Source: an uncultured Clostridium sp.
Lineage (GTDB): Bacteria; Bacillota; Clostridia; Lachnospirales; Lachnospiraceae
Reading direction: 5' to 3'
Assembly (NCBI GenBank): GCA_947644195.1
Contig: CANRZB010000032.1
Span: 1-44,672, forward strand
DNA: 44,672 bases
The notes beneath the pieces are model-generated. The model had not been told where the DNA came from. It made no database searches and worked only from the letters and a program-made list of their open reading frames with translations. How positions within the stretch are numbered: the first letter of the stretch is position 1; each line of letters begins with the position of its first letter. The position numbers were made by a program, and so were the translations under genes. Below, piece after piece: positions 1 to 8,106 of the stretch.

Positions 1-353
1 TTTCTCATCCGGGGCGGTATATATGGTCTTCAAATCTTTTGCGAAAGCTTTCATGCTTCAATGGTCATGACCTCCTTATGTCCGTCTTCATTGATACCAA
101 GAACGATATAAGCAGCTAGTTTTCGGATGATCCCGTCGTCCCGGACGGAAAAATGGATAGCATCAATAAACACAATAGGGTATACATCAAACAGCGGACG
201 GTTCTGCCATTCCTCAATCTGTGGGAGCAGCTTGTCGGTGATGTCCGAGACCATTCCCTCGCTGATTTCAAAACCATAGATATCTTCTACCATCCCAGAG
301 ATCTGTGTTGTTGTCATGCCTTTTGGATACATCGAAATAATTTTGTCCTCTGA
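1..353 (-). pseudogene. IS256-family (mutator type) transposase remnant
   Basis: Minus-strand reading gives an IS256-type segment from EDKIISMYPKGM through the first catalytic-Asp region (VFIDAIHFSVRDDG) to HKEV. An in-frame TAA lies just before it near 354. After a stop at 51-53, a second piece in another frame (KAFAKDLKTIYTAPDEK) reaches the window edge. In intact IS256 transposases about 60 residues, including the second catalytic Asp, separate these two pieces. The gene has therefore lost its N-terminus, carries an internal deletion and is frameshifted, so it cannot make an active enzyme. It marks the left boundary of the alkylation-repair island. No terminal inverted repeats are visible inside the window. 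Confidence 0.85.
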
Positions 354-447
354 TATTTAGATTTTCTCATAGAAGACCTTTTTGGTATATTCATTATTTA
401 CAGAAATTTTTTCAAAGGCTCAATCGAAAGACTAAAAATATTCTGTA

Positions 448-1242
448 TTATTCATAAACACTGCCCTGTGGTTTCCTGCCAATTATAAAAATCCATTTTT
501 GCTTAAAAAAAATGCCCTTATCCGTCTGATATGGATAAAATCCAGTTCTTTCTGTTCCGTTTACATCATTTTCAAAACGTTCCATAAGTTTTTGTTTTGT
601 AGATACCGGCGTTTCTGTAAAATTAAGCCAATCGGCTGCTGAGGTAGGAATTTCCATCGTTTCGCATAGTTCCACTTTAAAAGAATGCCCTGAATATAAC
701 ATTAACATTTCTTCCCTGCTCAGATTACGGACATGGGATGGGTCACGCATTGTTTCAATTTCATCTCGAACTACTCTTAATTTATCCTCTGCCGCTTCCA
801 TATCAATAAAAACCAACTTTCCCTGGGGTCTAAGGACACGTACCATTTCATCAAAAGAATGGGCAGTATCGGGAAAATGATGGAACGCAAGACGGGAAAT
901 TACAATATCAAAGCTATTATTTAAAAACGGAAGTTCCCAGGCATCCCCTAGCACAAAAGTCATATTATATAATTCTTGCTTTTCAGCCGTTTCTTTTCCT
1001 GCTGTCAGCATTGCTGAAGTCATATCAAGACAGGTTACATTCTGCACAAATGGGGCAAGCGAACATCCGCAGGCACAAGTCCCTGCTGCAACCTCTAATA
1101 CGGTATCCGTTTTCTGTGGCTGCATATTAGATACTATAAAATCCAAAATTTTTTTCTCCGTAAAATTCAATTTCCCTGTTTCAAATTTTTTTGATTGTAA
1201 TGTAAAAGAGTGCTTGATGGCTTCTTCATTAGATGATTTCAT
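448..1242 (-). CDS. class I SAM-dependent methyltransferase (UbiE/Methyltransf_11 type)
   Basis: This 264-residue protein has the Rossmann-type SAM site VLEVAAGTCACG (about residues 48-59), an acidic residue after strand 2 (CLDMTSAML), and the motif-IV region FDIVISRLAFHHFPD. HHF is typical of UbiE/COQ5-like small-molecule methyltransferases. The substrate cannot be told from sequence. The ATG directly follows the ogt stop (TAAATG), with a weak AAAGGAA upstream, so it is probably translated with ogt. It is the last gene of the minus-strand repair run. A link to alkyl damage is only by neighbourhood. The C-terminal third (after about 170) is not a recognised domain. Confidence 0.8.
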   Translation of the reverse strand: MKSSNEEAIKHSFTLQSKKFETGKLNFTEKKILDFIVSNMQPQKTDTVLEVAAGTCACGCSLAPFVQNVTCLDMTSAMLTAGKETAEKQELYNMTFVLGDAWELPFLNNSFDIVISRLAFHHFPDTAHSFDEMVRVLRPQGKLVFIDMEAAEDKLRVVRDEIETMRDPSHVRNLSREEMLMLYSGHSFKVELCETMEIPTSAADWLNFTETPVSTKQKLMERFENDVNGTERTGFYPYQTDKGIFFKQKWIFIIGRKPQGSVYE

Positions 1243-1776
1243 TTATAACGCTGTTCCTTTCTTCGGCACAAAAAATGCCGACATATCCGTTTTTTCCATA
1301 GTGAGTAACAGTACCTTTTTCTCAATCCCTCCTGCATAACCTGTCAGACTTCCATTTGTTCCGACAACTCTGTGACAAGGAATAATTAAAGAAATAGAAT
1401 TATGTCCCACTGCACCACCCACCGCCTGTGCAGACATTTTTGCAAGTCCCCTTTGCTTTGCGATTCTGTCTGCAATCTCGCCATATGTCATTGTTTGTCC
1501 AAATGGAATTGTAAGCATGATTTCCCATACAGCTTTTCGGAAAGGGGTAGTATCCATTTTAAGTGGTGGTGTGAAATCGGGAGCTTTGCCACTGAAATAA
1601 ATATCAAGCCATTCTTTCGTTTCTTCAAAAATAGGCAAATCCTTTTCTTCATAGTTTTTCGTCAGCGTATCACCAAAATATTTCTGACCGTCAAACCACA
1701 GCCCCATAATCTCGTTTCCATTGCTTGAAGTTGTAATACCGCCTAAAGGCGATTGATAATGATAAATATAAGTCAT
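1243..1776 (-). CDS. ogt: methylated-DNA--[protein]-cysteine S-methyltransferase
   Basis: This is a suicide repair enzyme that moves the methyl group from O6-methylguanine to its own cysteine. The active-site motif PCHRVVG is present with acceptor Cys134. The helix-turn-helix part FRKAVWEIMLTIPFGQTMTYGEIA (about 79-102) is typical, and 177 residues is normal for Ogt. I chose ATG at 1776 because GAGGT lies 8 nt upstream; the only earlier in-frame start is a TTG at 1791 that overlaps this site. It lies 4 nt after the ABM gene and directly before the SAM methyltransferase, in what looks like one operon. With the separate Ada zinc domain upstream it supplies the second half of an Ada-like repair function. 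Confidence 0.93.
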   Translation of the reverse strand: MTYIYHYQSPLGGITTSSNGNEIMGLWFDGQKYFGDTLTKNYEEKDLPIFEETKEWLDIYFSGKAPDFTPPLKMDTTPFRKAVWEIMLTIPFGQTMTYGEIADRIAKQRGLAKMSAQAVGGAVGHNSISLIIPCHRVVGTNGSLTGYAGGIEKKVLLLTMEKTDMSAFFVPKKGTAL

Positions 1777-1780
1777 AGCA

Positions 1781-2134
1781 TCATACCTCAAAATATTTAT
1801 TAGAGTCTGCGGGTGCTTCCTCCCTGCCAGTCATAGTATATGTGCGGACAGGTGATACAACTGTAATTTTATAGTCCGCAAAGTCATTGATTCTTCCATG
1901 CTTCTGTGCAGTGCGGTGTGCTGCCAGGTTACGCCATTCTGTTACACTTTCCTCATTCTCCCATATGGACATACTAAGGAGTTTCCCGTCTGTTGCCAGA
2001 GATGAAAAACGCTCGGAACGGATAAATCCTTTCGCATTACCAAGGTTTTCTTTCAAAGATGTAGCCATCCTTAAATAATCGTCCATTTTTCCGTCTTTCA
2101 CTGTTACCTCAAATAATACAATTACATTTGCCAT
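1781..2134 (-). CDS. ABM-type (antibiotic biosynthesis monooxygenase fold) protein
   Basis: A 118-residue protein starts MANVIVLFEVTVKDGKMDDYL and contains a region resembling ABM dimeric alpha/beta-barrel proteins (SMSIWENEESVTEWRNLAAHRTAQ, about 51-74). Relatives include small monooxygenases such as YgiN and heme-degrading enzymes, but many have no known activity and no cofactor site is clear here. ATG 2134 is chosen because AAGGAGGA precedes it by 8 nt; longer readings overlap the Ada gene. Its start is 1 nt past the stop of the Ada zinc-domain gene, so the two are probably translationally coupled. Why it sits among alkylation-repair genes is unknown; a detoxifying role would be inference. 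Confidence 0.75.
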   Translation of the reverse strand: MANVIVLFEVTVKDGKMDDYLRMATSLKENLGNAKGFIRSERFSSLATDGKLLSMSIWENEESVTEWRNLAAHRTAQKHGRINDFADYKITVVSPVRTYTMTGREEAPADSNKYFEV

Positions 2135-2135
2135 T

Positions 2136-2375
2136 TTATTTTCCTCCTTCTTTTGATTGGTAATATCTTTCTGGCTTGCACCGTTTACAAAAGCGGTAGC
2201 CATTTTGTATTGCTTCTTCCATAGAACTGAAGAATACTATATTTTTTTCAAGGGGTATCTTAGAGGGACATCCTGCCATGCAGATAATCTTAGTTGTTTT
2301 TACACCAAAGATAAACCTGCCATTATAAGATTTATCCCTGCTCTGGATTGCTTTTAACATTTCTTTTTTGTCCAT
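2136..2375 (-). CDS. stand-alone Ada-type zinc-binding / methylphosphotriester-acceptor domain
   Basis: This 79-residue protein consists almost only of the Ada N-terminal domain: GRFIFGVKTTKIICMAGCPSKIP then GYRFCKRCKPE. The four zinc cysteines are Cys32, Cys36, Cys63 and Cys66. Cys32 corresponds to the Cys that accepts the methyl group from methylphosphotriesters in E. coli Ada. Ada normally carries this domain fused to an AraC-type HTH or to Ogt; here it stands alone. Start 2375 is supported by AAGGAAAGG upstream. It overlaps the 3' end of alkA by 44 nt, implying coupling. Its likely job is methyl sensing or phosphotriester repair, but without a DNA-binding domain of its own it would need a partner to regulate transcription. 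Confidence 0.85.
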   Translation of the reverse strand: MDKKEMLKAIQSRDKSYNGRFIFGVKTTKIICMAGCPSKIPLEKNIVFFSSMEEAIQNGYRFCKRCKPERYYQSKEGGK

Positions 2376-3021
2376 TTTTTCTCGCCTTTCCTTTTGGGGC
2401 ATAATCTTTCATTTCAGGTATTGCACCGCCTGCTACTGCCCAAAAATAAAGGCTTGCCACACTGCAATAAGGACTAAAACGCCTGCGGTATTTTTCAAAT
2501 AACTTACGGTCTATTTTCCGATGGTGGTATACCATTCTAATACCACGAAGGATTGCCAAATCACCAAAGCTGAATATATTTGGACGCTGCATGCAAAACA
2601 GCAAAATCATTTCCGCAGTCCATACTCCGATTCCTTGTAAACCAGATAGCTCCTTTATGGCATCTTCATCTGATTTTTCCCAAATTCCCTCTAAATCAAA
2701 GGTGCCGTCCGTGATTTTCCGTGCAAAATCGGTAATATACTCTGCTTTTCGGAAAGTCATGCCAAAAGATTGCAGATATTCTGTTCCTGCGGAAAGTACC
2801 GTATCGGCATTTACGACACCAAGATTATTATTCATTCGTTGCCATATCGTAGCTTGTGCCTTTGTAGATATCTGCTGACCGATAATATGGTGTATTACAG
2901 ATGAAAATAAATCCGTATCAACAGAACGCTCTATCTTTCCAACCTTATCTATGACATCGGCAAGCCTCTTATCTTTTTGTTTTAGATAAGCAATTTCTTC
3001 ATCGCCGTATTTGAAGTACAT
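2332..3021 (-). CDS. alkA: DNA-3-methyladenine glycosylase II (HhH-GPD family)
   Basis: This 229-residue base-excision glycosylase removes alkylated purines. It has the helix-hairpin-helix LQGIGVWTAEM (about 128-138) followed by the GPD segment with a probable catalytic Asp154 in FSFGDLAILRG. The N-terminal helical part contains IIGQQISTKAQATIW, the usual first HhH-GPD signature. There is no N-terminal TBP-like AlkA domain, so it is a short AlkA as in many Bacillota. ATG 3021 follows a strong AAGGAGGTG; the longer open frame upstream runs through the divergent promoter and is not coding. It is the first gene of the minus-strand repair run. Confidence 0.9.
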   Translation of the reverse strand: MYFKYGDEEIAYLKQKDKRLADVIDKVGKIERSVDTDLFSSVIHHIIGQQISTKAQATIWQRMNNNLGVVNADTVLSAGTEYLQSFGMTFRKAEYITDFARKITDGTFDLEGIWEKSDEDAIKELSGLQGIGVWTAEMILLFCMQRPNIFSFGDLAILRGIRMVYHHRKIDRKLFEKYRRRFSPYCSVASLYFWAVAGGAIPEMKDYAPKGKARKNGQKRNVKSNPEQG

Positions 3022-3036
3022 TATCGTTTCACCTCC

Positions 3037-3065
3037 TTGACTTGTCATATGGTTTACACTATAAT
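3037..3065 (+). promoter_or_regulatory. sigma-A-type promoter for the AraC-type regulator
   Basis: TTGACT (3037-3042) and TATAAT (3060-3065) with a 17-nt spacer, about 78 nt before the GTG start of the regulator gene. The -35 lies inside the leader of the divergent alkA gene, so a factor bound here could affect both directions. The minus-strand promoter for alkA should lie in the same 120 bp, but I could not pick it out with confidence. Confidence 0.7.
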
Positions 3066-3142
3066 AATAGCACAATAACCACATGAATAATATCATTTTT
3101 TCGCCAAAAACTATTATAATATCTTCAAGGCAGGTGATTTTA

Positions 3143-4018
3143 GTGACAGACACAAAAACGGAATTTATAAATTCTGTCAATCTGAATGCAGGCTCGGATT
3201 TTCCTTATCTTGTGCTTGACGTAGTAAATGAGCAAAGCTATCCACGCAATCCAGGATTTCAAGTTATGCACTGGCATGAGGATATACAGTTTATCTATGT
3301 GCTTGAAGGGGAGATAGAGATTAAAACCTTAACTAAATTGGTATCCGTTGACGCGGGGAGCGGGGTATTCATCAATAAAAATGTTGTCCATCTTGTAAGG
3401 AAAAACAGCGCCTGCCATTATAACAGCTTTATCTTTCCCGATTATTTTCTTAAATTCTATTTTGGCAGTCCTGCAAAAGATTTTGTTGAAAGCATAATCG
3501 GAAAGGAACAGATTCCCATTTGCTGTTTTTCAAGGAAAATGGAAAACCATAAAACTATTTTGAATGCACTAAAGAGGCTATCGGAGATAGAAAAGAACAA
3601 AACGGATTTTTATGTCTATGAAGTGCTTGTTTCGCTAACGACACTCTGGCTTGAGGTTCGGAAAAACATACAGTTTCCATCCGAAAAGCAAGATATTGTT
3701 GTTCATGCCCGTATGCAGAAATTTTTGCAATATATCGAACAGCATTTCGGAGAGGATGTTTCCTTAGACGTTTTGGCGGCAAGTGCCAATGTCAGCAAAT
3801 CAGAATGTTTACGTTGTTTTAAGTCAACAATGCAGTCCACGCCATATAAATATCTGATAGAATACCGCCTGTCAAAAGCAGCAGAATTGTTAAAAAATAC
3901 AGATGAGTCTATCAGCAATATTGCTGAATGTGTGGGATTTCATCAAATCAGCCATTTTGGTAAATGTTTCAAAGAAAAGACAGGTCTTGCACCAAGAGAT
4001 TATAGGAATAGGAAATAA
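3143..4018 (+). CDS. AraC-family transcriptional regulator with cupin-type sensor domain
   Basis: A 291-residue regulator has an N-terminal cupin-like ligand domain (MHWHEDIQFIYVLEGEIEI, about 43-61) and a C-terminal double HTH. The second HTH shows the AraC signature ISNIAECVGFHQISHFGKCFKEKTGLAPRDYR. It has no Ada cysteine domain. The start is GTG 3143, preceded by AAGGCAGGTG. It is divergent from alkA and the Ada zinc-domain gene, the normal layout for a regulator of its neighbours. I infer that it controls the repair run, perhaps with the separate Ada domain as methyl sensor. The cupin half suggests that it instead, or also, reads a small ligand. Confidence 0.88.
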   Translation: MTDTKTEFINSVNLNAGSDFPYLVLDVVNEQSYPRNPGFQVMHWHEDIQFIYVLEGEIEIKTLTKLVSVDAGSGVFINKNVVHLVRKNSACHYNSFIFPDYFLKFYFGSPAKDFVESIIGKEQIPICCFSRKMENHKTILNALKRLSEIEKNKTDFYVYEVLVSLTTLWLEVRKNIQFPSEKQDIVVHARMQKFLQYIEQHFGEDVSLDVLAASANVSKSECLRCFKSTMQSTPYKYLIEYRLSKAAELLKNTDESISNIAECVGFHQISHFGKCFKEKTGLAPRDYRNRK

Positions 4019-4041
4019 CGATTTGCCCAGAATGAAAATCT

Positions 4042-4073
4042 AAAAAAGCAGCAATCCTTTTAGAATTACTGCC
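4042..4073 (-). terminator. intrinsic terminator of the exosortase-G operon
   Basis: Read on the minus strand: GGCAGTAAT, a 9-nt loop, ATTGCTGC, then TTTTTT. The 8-bp stem has one G-T wobble. It lies 26 nt past the last gene of the operon. Downstream of the plus-strand AraC gene the same hairpin lacks a proper T-run, so it serves mainly the minus strand. Confidence 0.65.
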
Positions 4074-4098
4074 TTACTTCAACTGCAAACAGCTGCCC

Positions 4099-6525
4099 TT
4101 ATTTCCCCCGCCTTAACCACAGCAGAAAGAGAACGGTCAATGCAACTCCCAACAAAGTCACACACAATCCCTCTGCCAGATACGGATATCTCATTGTGAT
4201 TATCGTATTCCCCCGGTCCACATAGGTCAATTGATTCTTATGCCTTACCTTCTGCCTGCTGTGAAAGATATCGTGATAGGCAAGAGAGGTATTGACATCC
4301 TCCTTTGGGGAGGAAATGGTCAACTGATTTCTCTCATAGGTAATCTCCAAAGGAACCAGGCGTCGGTCTGGCAGCTCCCGCAGAAAATCTCCCGTCATTC
4401 GGTGAATCAGCTCTCCCGCTTTTTCATCCTGCGTCAGAGCATAATGAAAGGTCAGGTTCAGCCCGATAAAACAGATATTCTCATTCTTTACCGTTCCAAG
4501 AAAATCAATTTTGCGGCCAGCATCATACAAATACCCCTCCGTGTTCTCCAGACCATTAAAATACACGCATTTCCAGTCAGAATACTCCTTATCAAACAGC
4601 CCGCAGTCTACCTCGCCATCTTCCGTATATAACACCGGATACCCATTCTCAAACAGGATATCATGACAGGTTACCCCCAGAAATTCCTGCGTTCTTGTGT
4701 TCTTATGATAGGGGAGGCCATCGCCAATAATCACAATGCGCACTCCCGCCTCACTGAGGCGGACAACCAAATCCTCCGCCTTCTTCTTGTCATCATACAC
4801 AAAACCAGCCAGAAAAACCACCTGATATTGGGAGAGTTCCTCATAAGAATACTGATTGAGATTGATCGAATCGCCTTTGACAATATCCGGGTCAGACAAT
4901 GACATCAGGGAAGCAGCAGTTCCAATCCCAATGCCGTTGTACTGGCATACTGTCCCAAAGCAGCCAGGGGCAGCATCCAAATGATACAGCAAAAAACTGT
5001 CATTGGAATCCACCAGCTCGTATCCCAGTTTCCTGGCACTCTCCGTCATCTGCGGGATATCTGCCTCCTGGTATTTCATTTGACTGATCTTAATCAAAAC
5101 GGTATCATTGCCAAGCTCCAGACAACGGTCAAACAGATATAAATAATGTCCCTGCTCTACCGCCTCATTGAGCAGGGCGGTATTCTCTGCCGTAGAGGCA
5201 GACTGCCATCCGGCACTAAAGGTGCTCGGTGTCTTTGTTCCATCATAATCCACCAGAAGGTATTGTGCCATTGCCCCTAATGTACCTCCGTCCAGAAGCG
5301 CGGCCCTCTGAATAGTAATATCCTGCACTCTCCTGATCAGGCTGTCCTGTGCTGTCTCTTCCATCCGCTGGCTGGCAGTCGTCTGGGAACGCCCAGAATA
5401 CACCAGAGACAGGGACGGTATCGTATCCAGTACCAACAACGCCATACACAATACCACAATCCATCTGCGCAGCGAATTCCAGAGAAGAAAACTATAGAGA
5501 ATCATACAAAGGGCAATGGATATACAACGCAGCATCCAGAGATACTCTCCACCTGGTAGTTTTTCGAACACGGAACACATCGTTGTAGTAGTACAGAGAA
5601 AGATCAGAAATGCCGATAAAAACCCAATCACTGATTTCTTCTTACTGCAGATTCCTCCAAACACTAGGAGGAGAAACGCCGCCAACCCGAAATAGAATTC
5701 CACATGGCCCACCATCAAACGCCGAAATGGATTCAGGGAGATCACTGCCTCCTGGAAATAATGATGCATAACCTGGGAACTTTCTGCCACAGCGCCCCCT
5801 CCCCTCAGGAAAGCAAACAGCCAGACACCGATCAGCAGAAATGGCAAAAGCAGACCAGCAATCACAAAGAGATAATTTCCCTTTTTACCAGAGACAAGTC
5901 GATAAACCAAAAGAAAAATCAGCATAGCCAGCAGAATCATTCCCGCATATCCCACATGGCACAGTGCAATCCCTGTAAACACAGCGATAATTTTTCCCAT
6001 CTCCTGCCATCTCTTTCCCTGTAAATACTCATAGACAAAATAGAAAAGAAGTGGCAGTAACACTACCGACAGGGAACGGGGAAGATCTCCCTCCACAAAA
6101 ATAGCGTACAGGTTGTTGGGCATAAAAAACCAGAGAATACCCAAAAAAGCTCCCAACCATGGGCGCTCTTTTCTGACCCCGATATATAACCAGACCACGG
6201 CACCGAAAATAAATACAAGCGCCACAAAAACCAGATAACCTGCGATTGCATTTCCCCCGGCAAGCATCTGGCATAAGGCCAAAATATATACCGGCAGGGG
6301 AGAGGCATAACGCAGCACCTGTACCCCATTATCCCAGAGACCATCATACAAAGGATACCAGTTCCCCTCCTGGATGCTGTGATACAACAAATTGCCCTGA
6401 TAGATATGACGCATGGTATCTGTTCCGGCAGGATATCTGCCTCCCATCTGAAGGATCCCTGCCATTCCGACTGCGATTGCCGCATATAGCAAAACCATAG
6501 CCAAAATCCAAAACTTCTTCTTCAC
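4099..6525 (-). CDS. large PTPS-related polytopic membrane protein of the exosortase-G locus
   Basis: This 808-residue protein has one N-terminal TM segment (WILAMVLLYAAIAVGMAGIL), then about ten hydrophobic segments up to residue about 400. A long soluble region follows (about 400-770), then a last TM helix and a basic tail (LFLLWLRRGK). The first extracellular loop (YPAGTDTMRHIYQGNLLYHSI) resembles lipid-linked-sugar glycosyltransferase-like membrane proteins. The call rests on resemblance to the '6-pyruvoyl-tetrahydropterin synthase related' membrane family, named for its neighbourhood, not for activity. The start is GTG with GGAGT upstream. It is the last gene of the operon, 17 nt after the PTPS-like gene. 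A role in building or transferring a glycan for the sorted surface protein is inference. Confidence 0.75.
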   Translation of the reverse strand: MKKKFWILAMVLLYAAIAVGMAGILQMGGRYPAGTDTMRHIYQGNLLYHSIQEGNWYPLYDGLWDNGVQVLRYASPLPVYILALCQMLAGGNAIAGYLVFVALVFIFGAVVWLYIGVRKERPWLGAFLGILWFFMPNNLYAIFVEGDLPRSLSVVLLPLLFYFVYEYLQGKRWQEMGKIIAVFTGIALCHVGYAGMILLAMLIFLLVYRLVSGKKGNYLFVIAGLLLPFLLIGVWLFAFLRGGGAVAESSQVMHHYFQEAVISLNPFRRLMVGHVEFYFGLAAFLLLVFGGICSKKKSVIGFLSAFLIFLCTTTTMCSVFEKLPGGEYLWMLRCISIALCMILYSFLLWNSLRRWIVVLCMALLVLDTIPSLSLVYSGRSQTTASQRMEETAQDSLIRRVQDITIQRAALLDGGTLGAMAQYLLVDYDGTKTPSTFSAGWQSASTAENTALLNEAVEQGHYLYLFDRCLELGNDTVLIKISQMKYQEADIPQMTESARKLGYELVDSNDSFLLYHLDAAPGCFGTVCQYNGIGIGTAASLMSLSDPDIVKGDSINLNQYSYEELSQYQVVFLAGFVYDDKKKAEDLVVRLSEAGVRIVIIGDGLPYHKNTRTQEFLGVTCHDILFENGYPVLYTEDGEVDCGLFDKEYSDWKCVYFNGLENTEGYLYDAGRKIDFLGTVKNENICFIGLNLTFHYALTQDEKAGELIHRMTGDFLRELPDRRLVPLEITYERNQLTISSPKEDVNTSLAYHDIFHSRQKVRHKNQLTYVDRGNTIITMRYPYLAEGLCVTLLGVALTVLFLLWLRRGK

Positions 6526-6542
6526 TGCTCCCTACTCCTATC

Positions 6543-7004
6543 CTAATTCAGAATATTGTCCAGCACAGAATCAATGATTCCATCCACTTTTTTCTCTGAA
6601 TTTTTTCGAACGCTCTCCAGAAAACCAATCTCTCTCTCAAAGCTGATCACATAACTTCTGGTGGGTGTCTCACTGCTCTCCATTTTAATCAGTTCTCCCC
6701 CAAGATTTTTTACAATGCCGCGCACATCACGAATAAAATAGTCCGACATATTTTCCAGCGTTGGGATCACATGGTCAAAAGGAGCAATCTCATTAATTAC
6801 TCTGTTCTGATATTTATTAAAATATTCATCAATCGCTTTCTCAAAGGCATCGAATTGGACAAACTCGTCATTGTCCATTAGGATATCTACCATAAACTCC
6901 CAGGTATGGGGATGGCGCTGCCCTTCCTTACCATCAATGATAATAAAATGATTCGCATTAAGATAAAATTTGAATTTATATTCCCGGTAAAGTGCATTAC
7001 TCAT
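6543..7004 (-). CDS. 6-pyruvoyl-tetrahydropterin synthase / QueD-like protein, exosortase-G associated
   Basis: This 153-residue protein has the T-fold layout of PTPS/QueD. Three zinc-ligand histidines are kept: His19 (NANHF) and His31, His33 (RHPHTW). The PTLEN motif matches the family PTxEN, FDHV matches the catalytic His segment, and SSETPTRSYVI matches the substrate-binding Glu strand. The nucleophilic Cys, normally a few residues before HGH, is missing; the protein contains no cysteine at all. It probably does not run the standard pterin reaction. It overlaps the upstream gene by 8 nt and has a strong GGGGAGGAAG site. Proteins of this type accompany XrtG in other Bacillota (remembered, not searched). 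Confidence 0.82.
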   Translation of the reverse strand: MSNALYREYKFKFYLNANHFIIIDGKEGQRHPHTWEFMVDILMDNDEFVQFDAFEKAIDEYFNKYQNRVINEIAPFDHVIPTLENMSDYFIRDVRGIVKNLGGELIKMESSETPTRSYVISFEREIGFLESVRKNSEKKVDGIIDSVLDNILN

Positions 7005-8106
7005 CGGTATCTTCCTCCCCTATCTTTTCTGCCAGTCCCGCACGCCGCAGAAAATCTTCATAACATTCCCTGAGAGACTGTTCCGGTCTCTCACAAGCCA
7101 CAGGCGAACCAACCACAGATTCTTCCATCTGCATCCGCTCCATGGCCTTTTGCACATCCTCTTCCCGATATTGCAGAAATACCAGGACGATATCATGCTT
7201 CTTTACAGAAAATCGGAGTACCTTTTCATCCAACAAAAGCTGGGCTTTTTCTAAAAATACATTTCTCTGCTCCCGGTCTCCAAAAGAAAGCTGTAAAAAT
7301 ACCACCGAATCCAGCTCTCTCTGGGACAGTTTTGTCACAAAAGCATCCATCAGGCTCCCATGAAACAGATTCCAGCGAGTGTGATAATCATCCATAGACT
7401 CTATCTTTTCCTCCATCTGCTCCACCTGACGGTTCAGCAGTTGTGTCTTCTCAGACAAAGCCTGGATTTTCCTGGTCTTTCTGTCCAGAAAACGATTGAG
7501 AATCAAGGTAACCAGCAAAAATCCCAGTAAAATCACCGCAATAAAAATATACAGGGCAATCTTGGAGGATAAAAATACATTTTGATCCAGAATAAAGGTT
7601 TCATTGGTCAAAAGGCAGATTTTATAATCCTCACCCCGGTAAGCAAAGATCACACCGGATATGACATACCGCTTGCCGTCAATCTCGATAATCTCATGAC
7701 GAACTCGGTTGACTTCCAGATTCTCCATAAACCTGGCAGCACTTTCCGACACATAATATGTGGCGTTGGTAAAACCTTTATATCGGTTTGTCTCCGTAAT
7801 ATCCTTCACAAAAAGAAGGGACTGATTTTTGGACAACGTCCAATATTTCCGATTGGACGTATCCAGAGAGCCCAGAATGTCCCTGATAATATCTTCATCG
7901 GTTCGGTCCGGTTGCAGATTAATCTGATCAAGCACCAACTGTACAAAGGCGTCCTGCTGATCCGCATAAATGGAAAGCACACTGCTCTCATAGGCTTCCA
8001 TTTGGCGATATCCCACAAAGGCCATCAAAAGAACCAGTGCCATGATCCCAATCGACCATACTTTATAATCAATTTTGTTTTTCAGTTTCTGCTTCATAGT
8101 TGACAT
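6997..8106 (-). CDS. two-TM sensor-like protein of the exosortase-G operon, function unknown
   Basis: This 369-residue protein has TM1 at about 16-34, an extracellular region of about 145 residues, TM2 at about 182-204, a coiled coil at about 210-240 (QALSEKTQLLNRQVEQMEEK) and a cytoplasmic domain at about 250-325. The layout is that of a membrane sensor with a signalling helix. The cytoplasmic part (ELDSVVFLQLSFGD...VKKHDIVLVFLQY) could be a degenerate GGDEF-like fold, but no GGDEF motif or other catalytic signature is present. ATG 8106 is preceded by AGAAGGTG; it overlaps the 3' end of the glycosyltransferase by 38 nt. A likely role is assembly or control of the glycosyltransferase complex; this is inference. 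Confidence 0.6.
   Translation of the reverse strand: MSTMKQKLKNKIDYKVWSIGIMALVLLMAFVGYRQMEAYESSVLSIYADQQDAFVQLVLDQINLQPDRTDEDIIRDILGSLDTSNRKYWTLSKNQSLLFVKDITETNRYKGFTNATYYVSESAARFMENLEVNRVRHEIIEIDGKRYVISGVIFAYRGEDYKICLLTNETFILDQNVFLSSKIALYIFIAVILLGFLLVTLILNRFLDRKTRKIQALSEKTQLLNRQVEQMEEKIESMDDYHTRWNLFHGSLMDAFVTKLSQRELDSVVFLQLSFGDREQRNVFLEKAQLLLDEKVLRFSVKKHDIVLVFLQYREEDVQKAMERMQMEESVVGSPVACERPEQSLRECYEDFLRRAGLAEKIGEEDTDE

Noticed and set aside
3022-3180. N-terminal extension of alkA by 53 residues
   Set aside because: It runs through the divergent promoter, whereas ATG 3021 has a perfect AAGGAGGTG; the extension is not AlkA-like.
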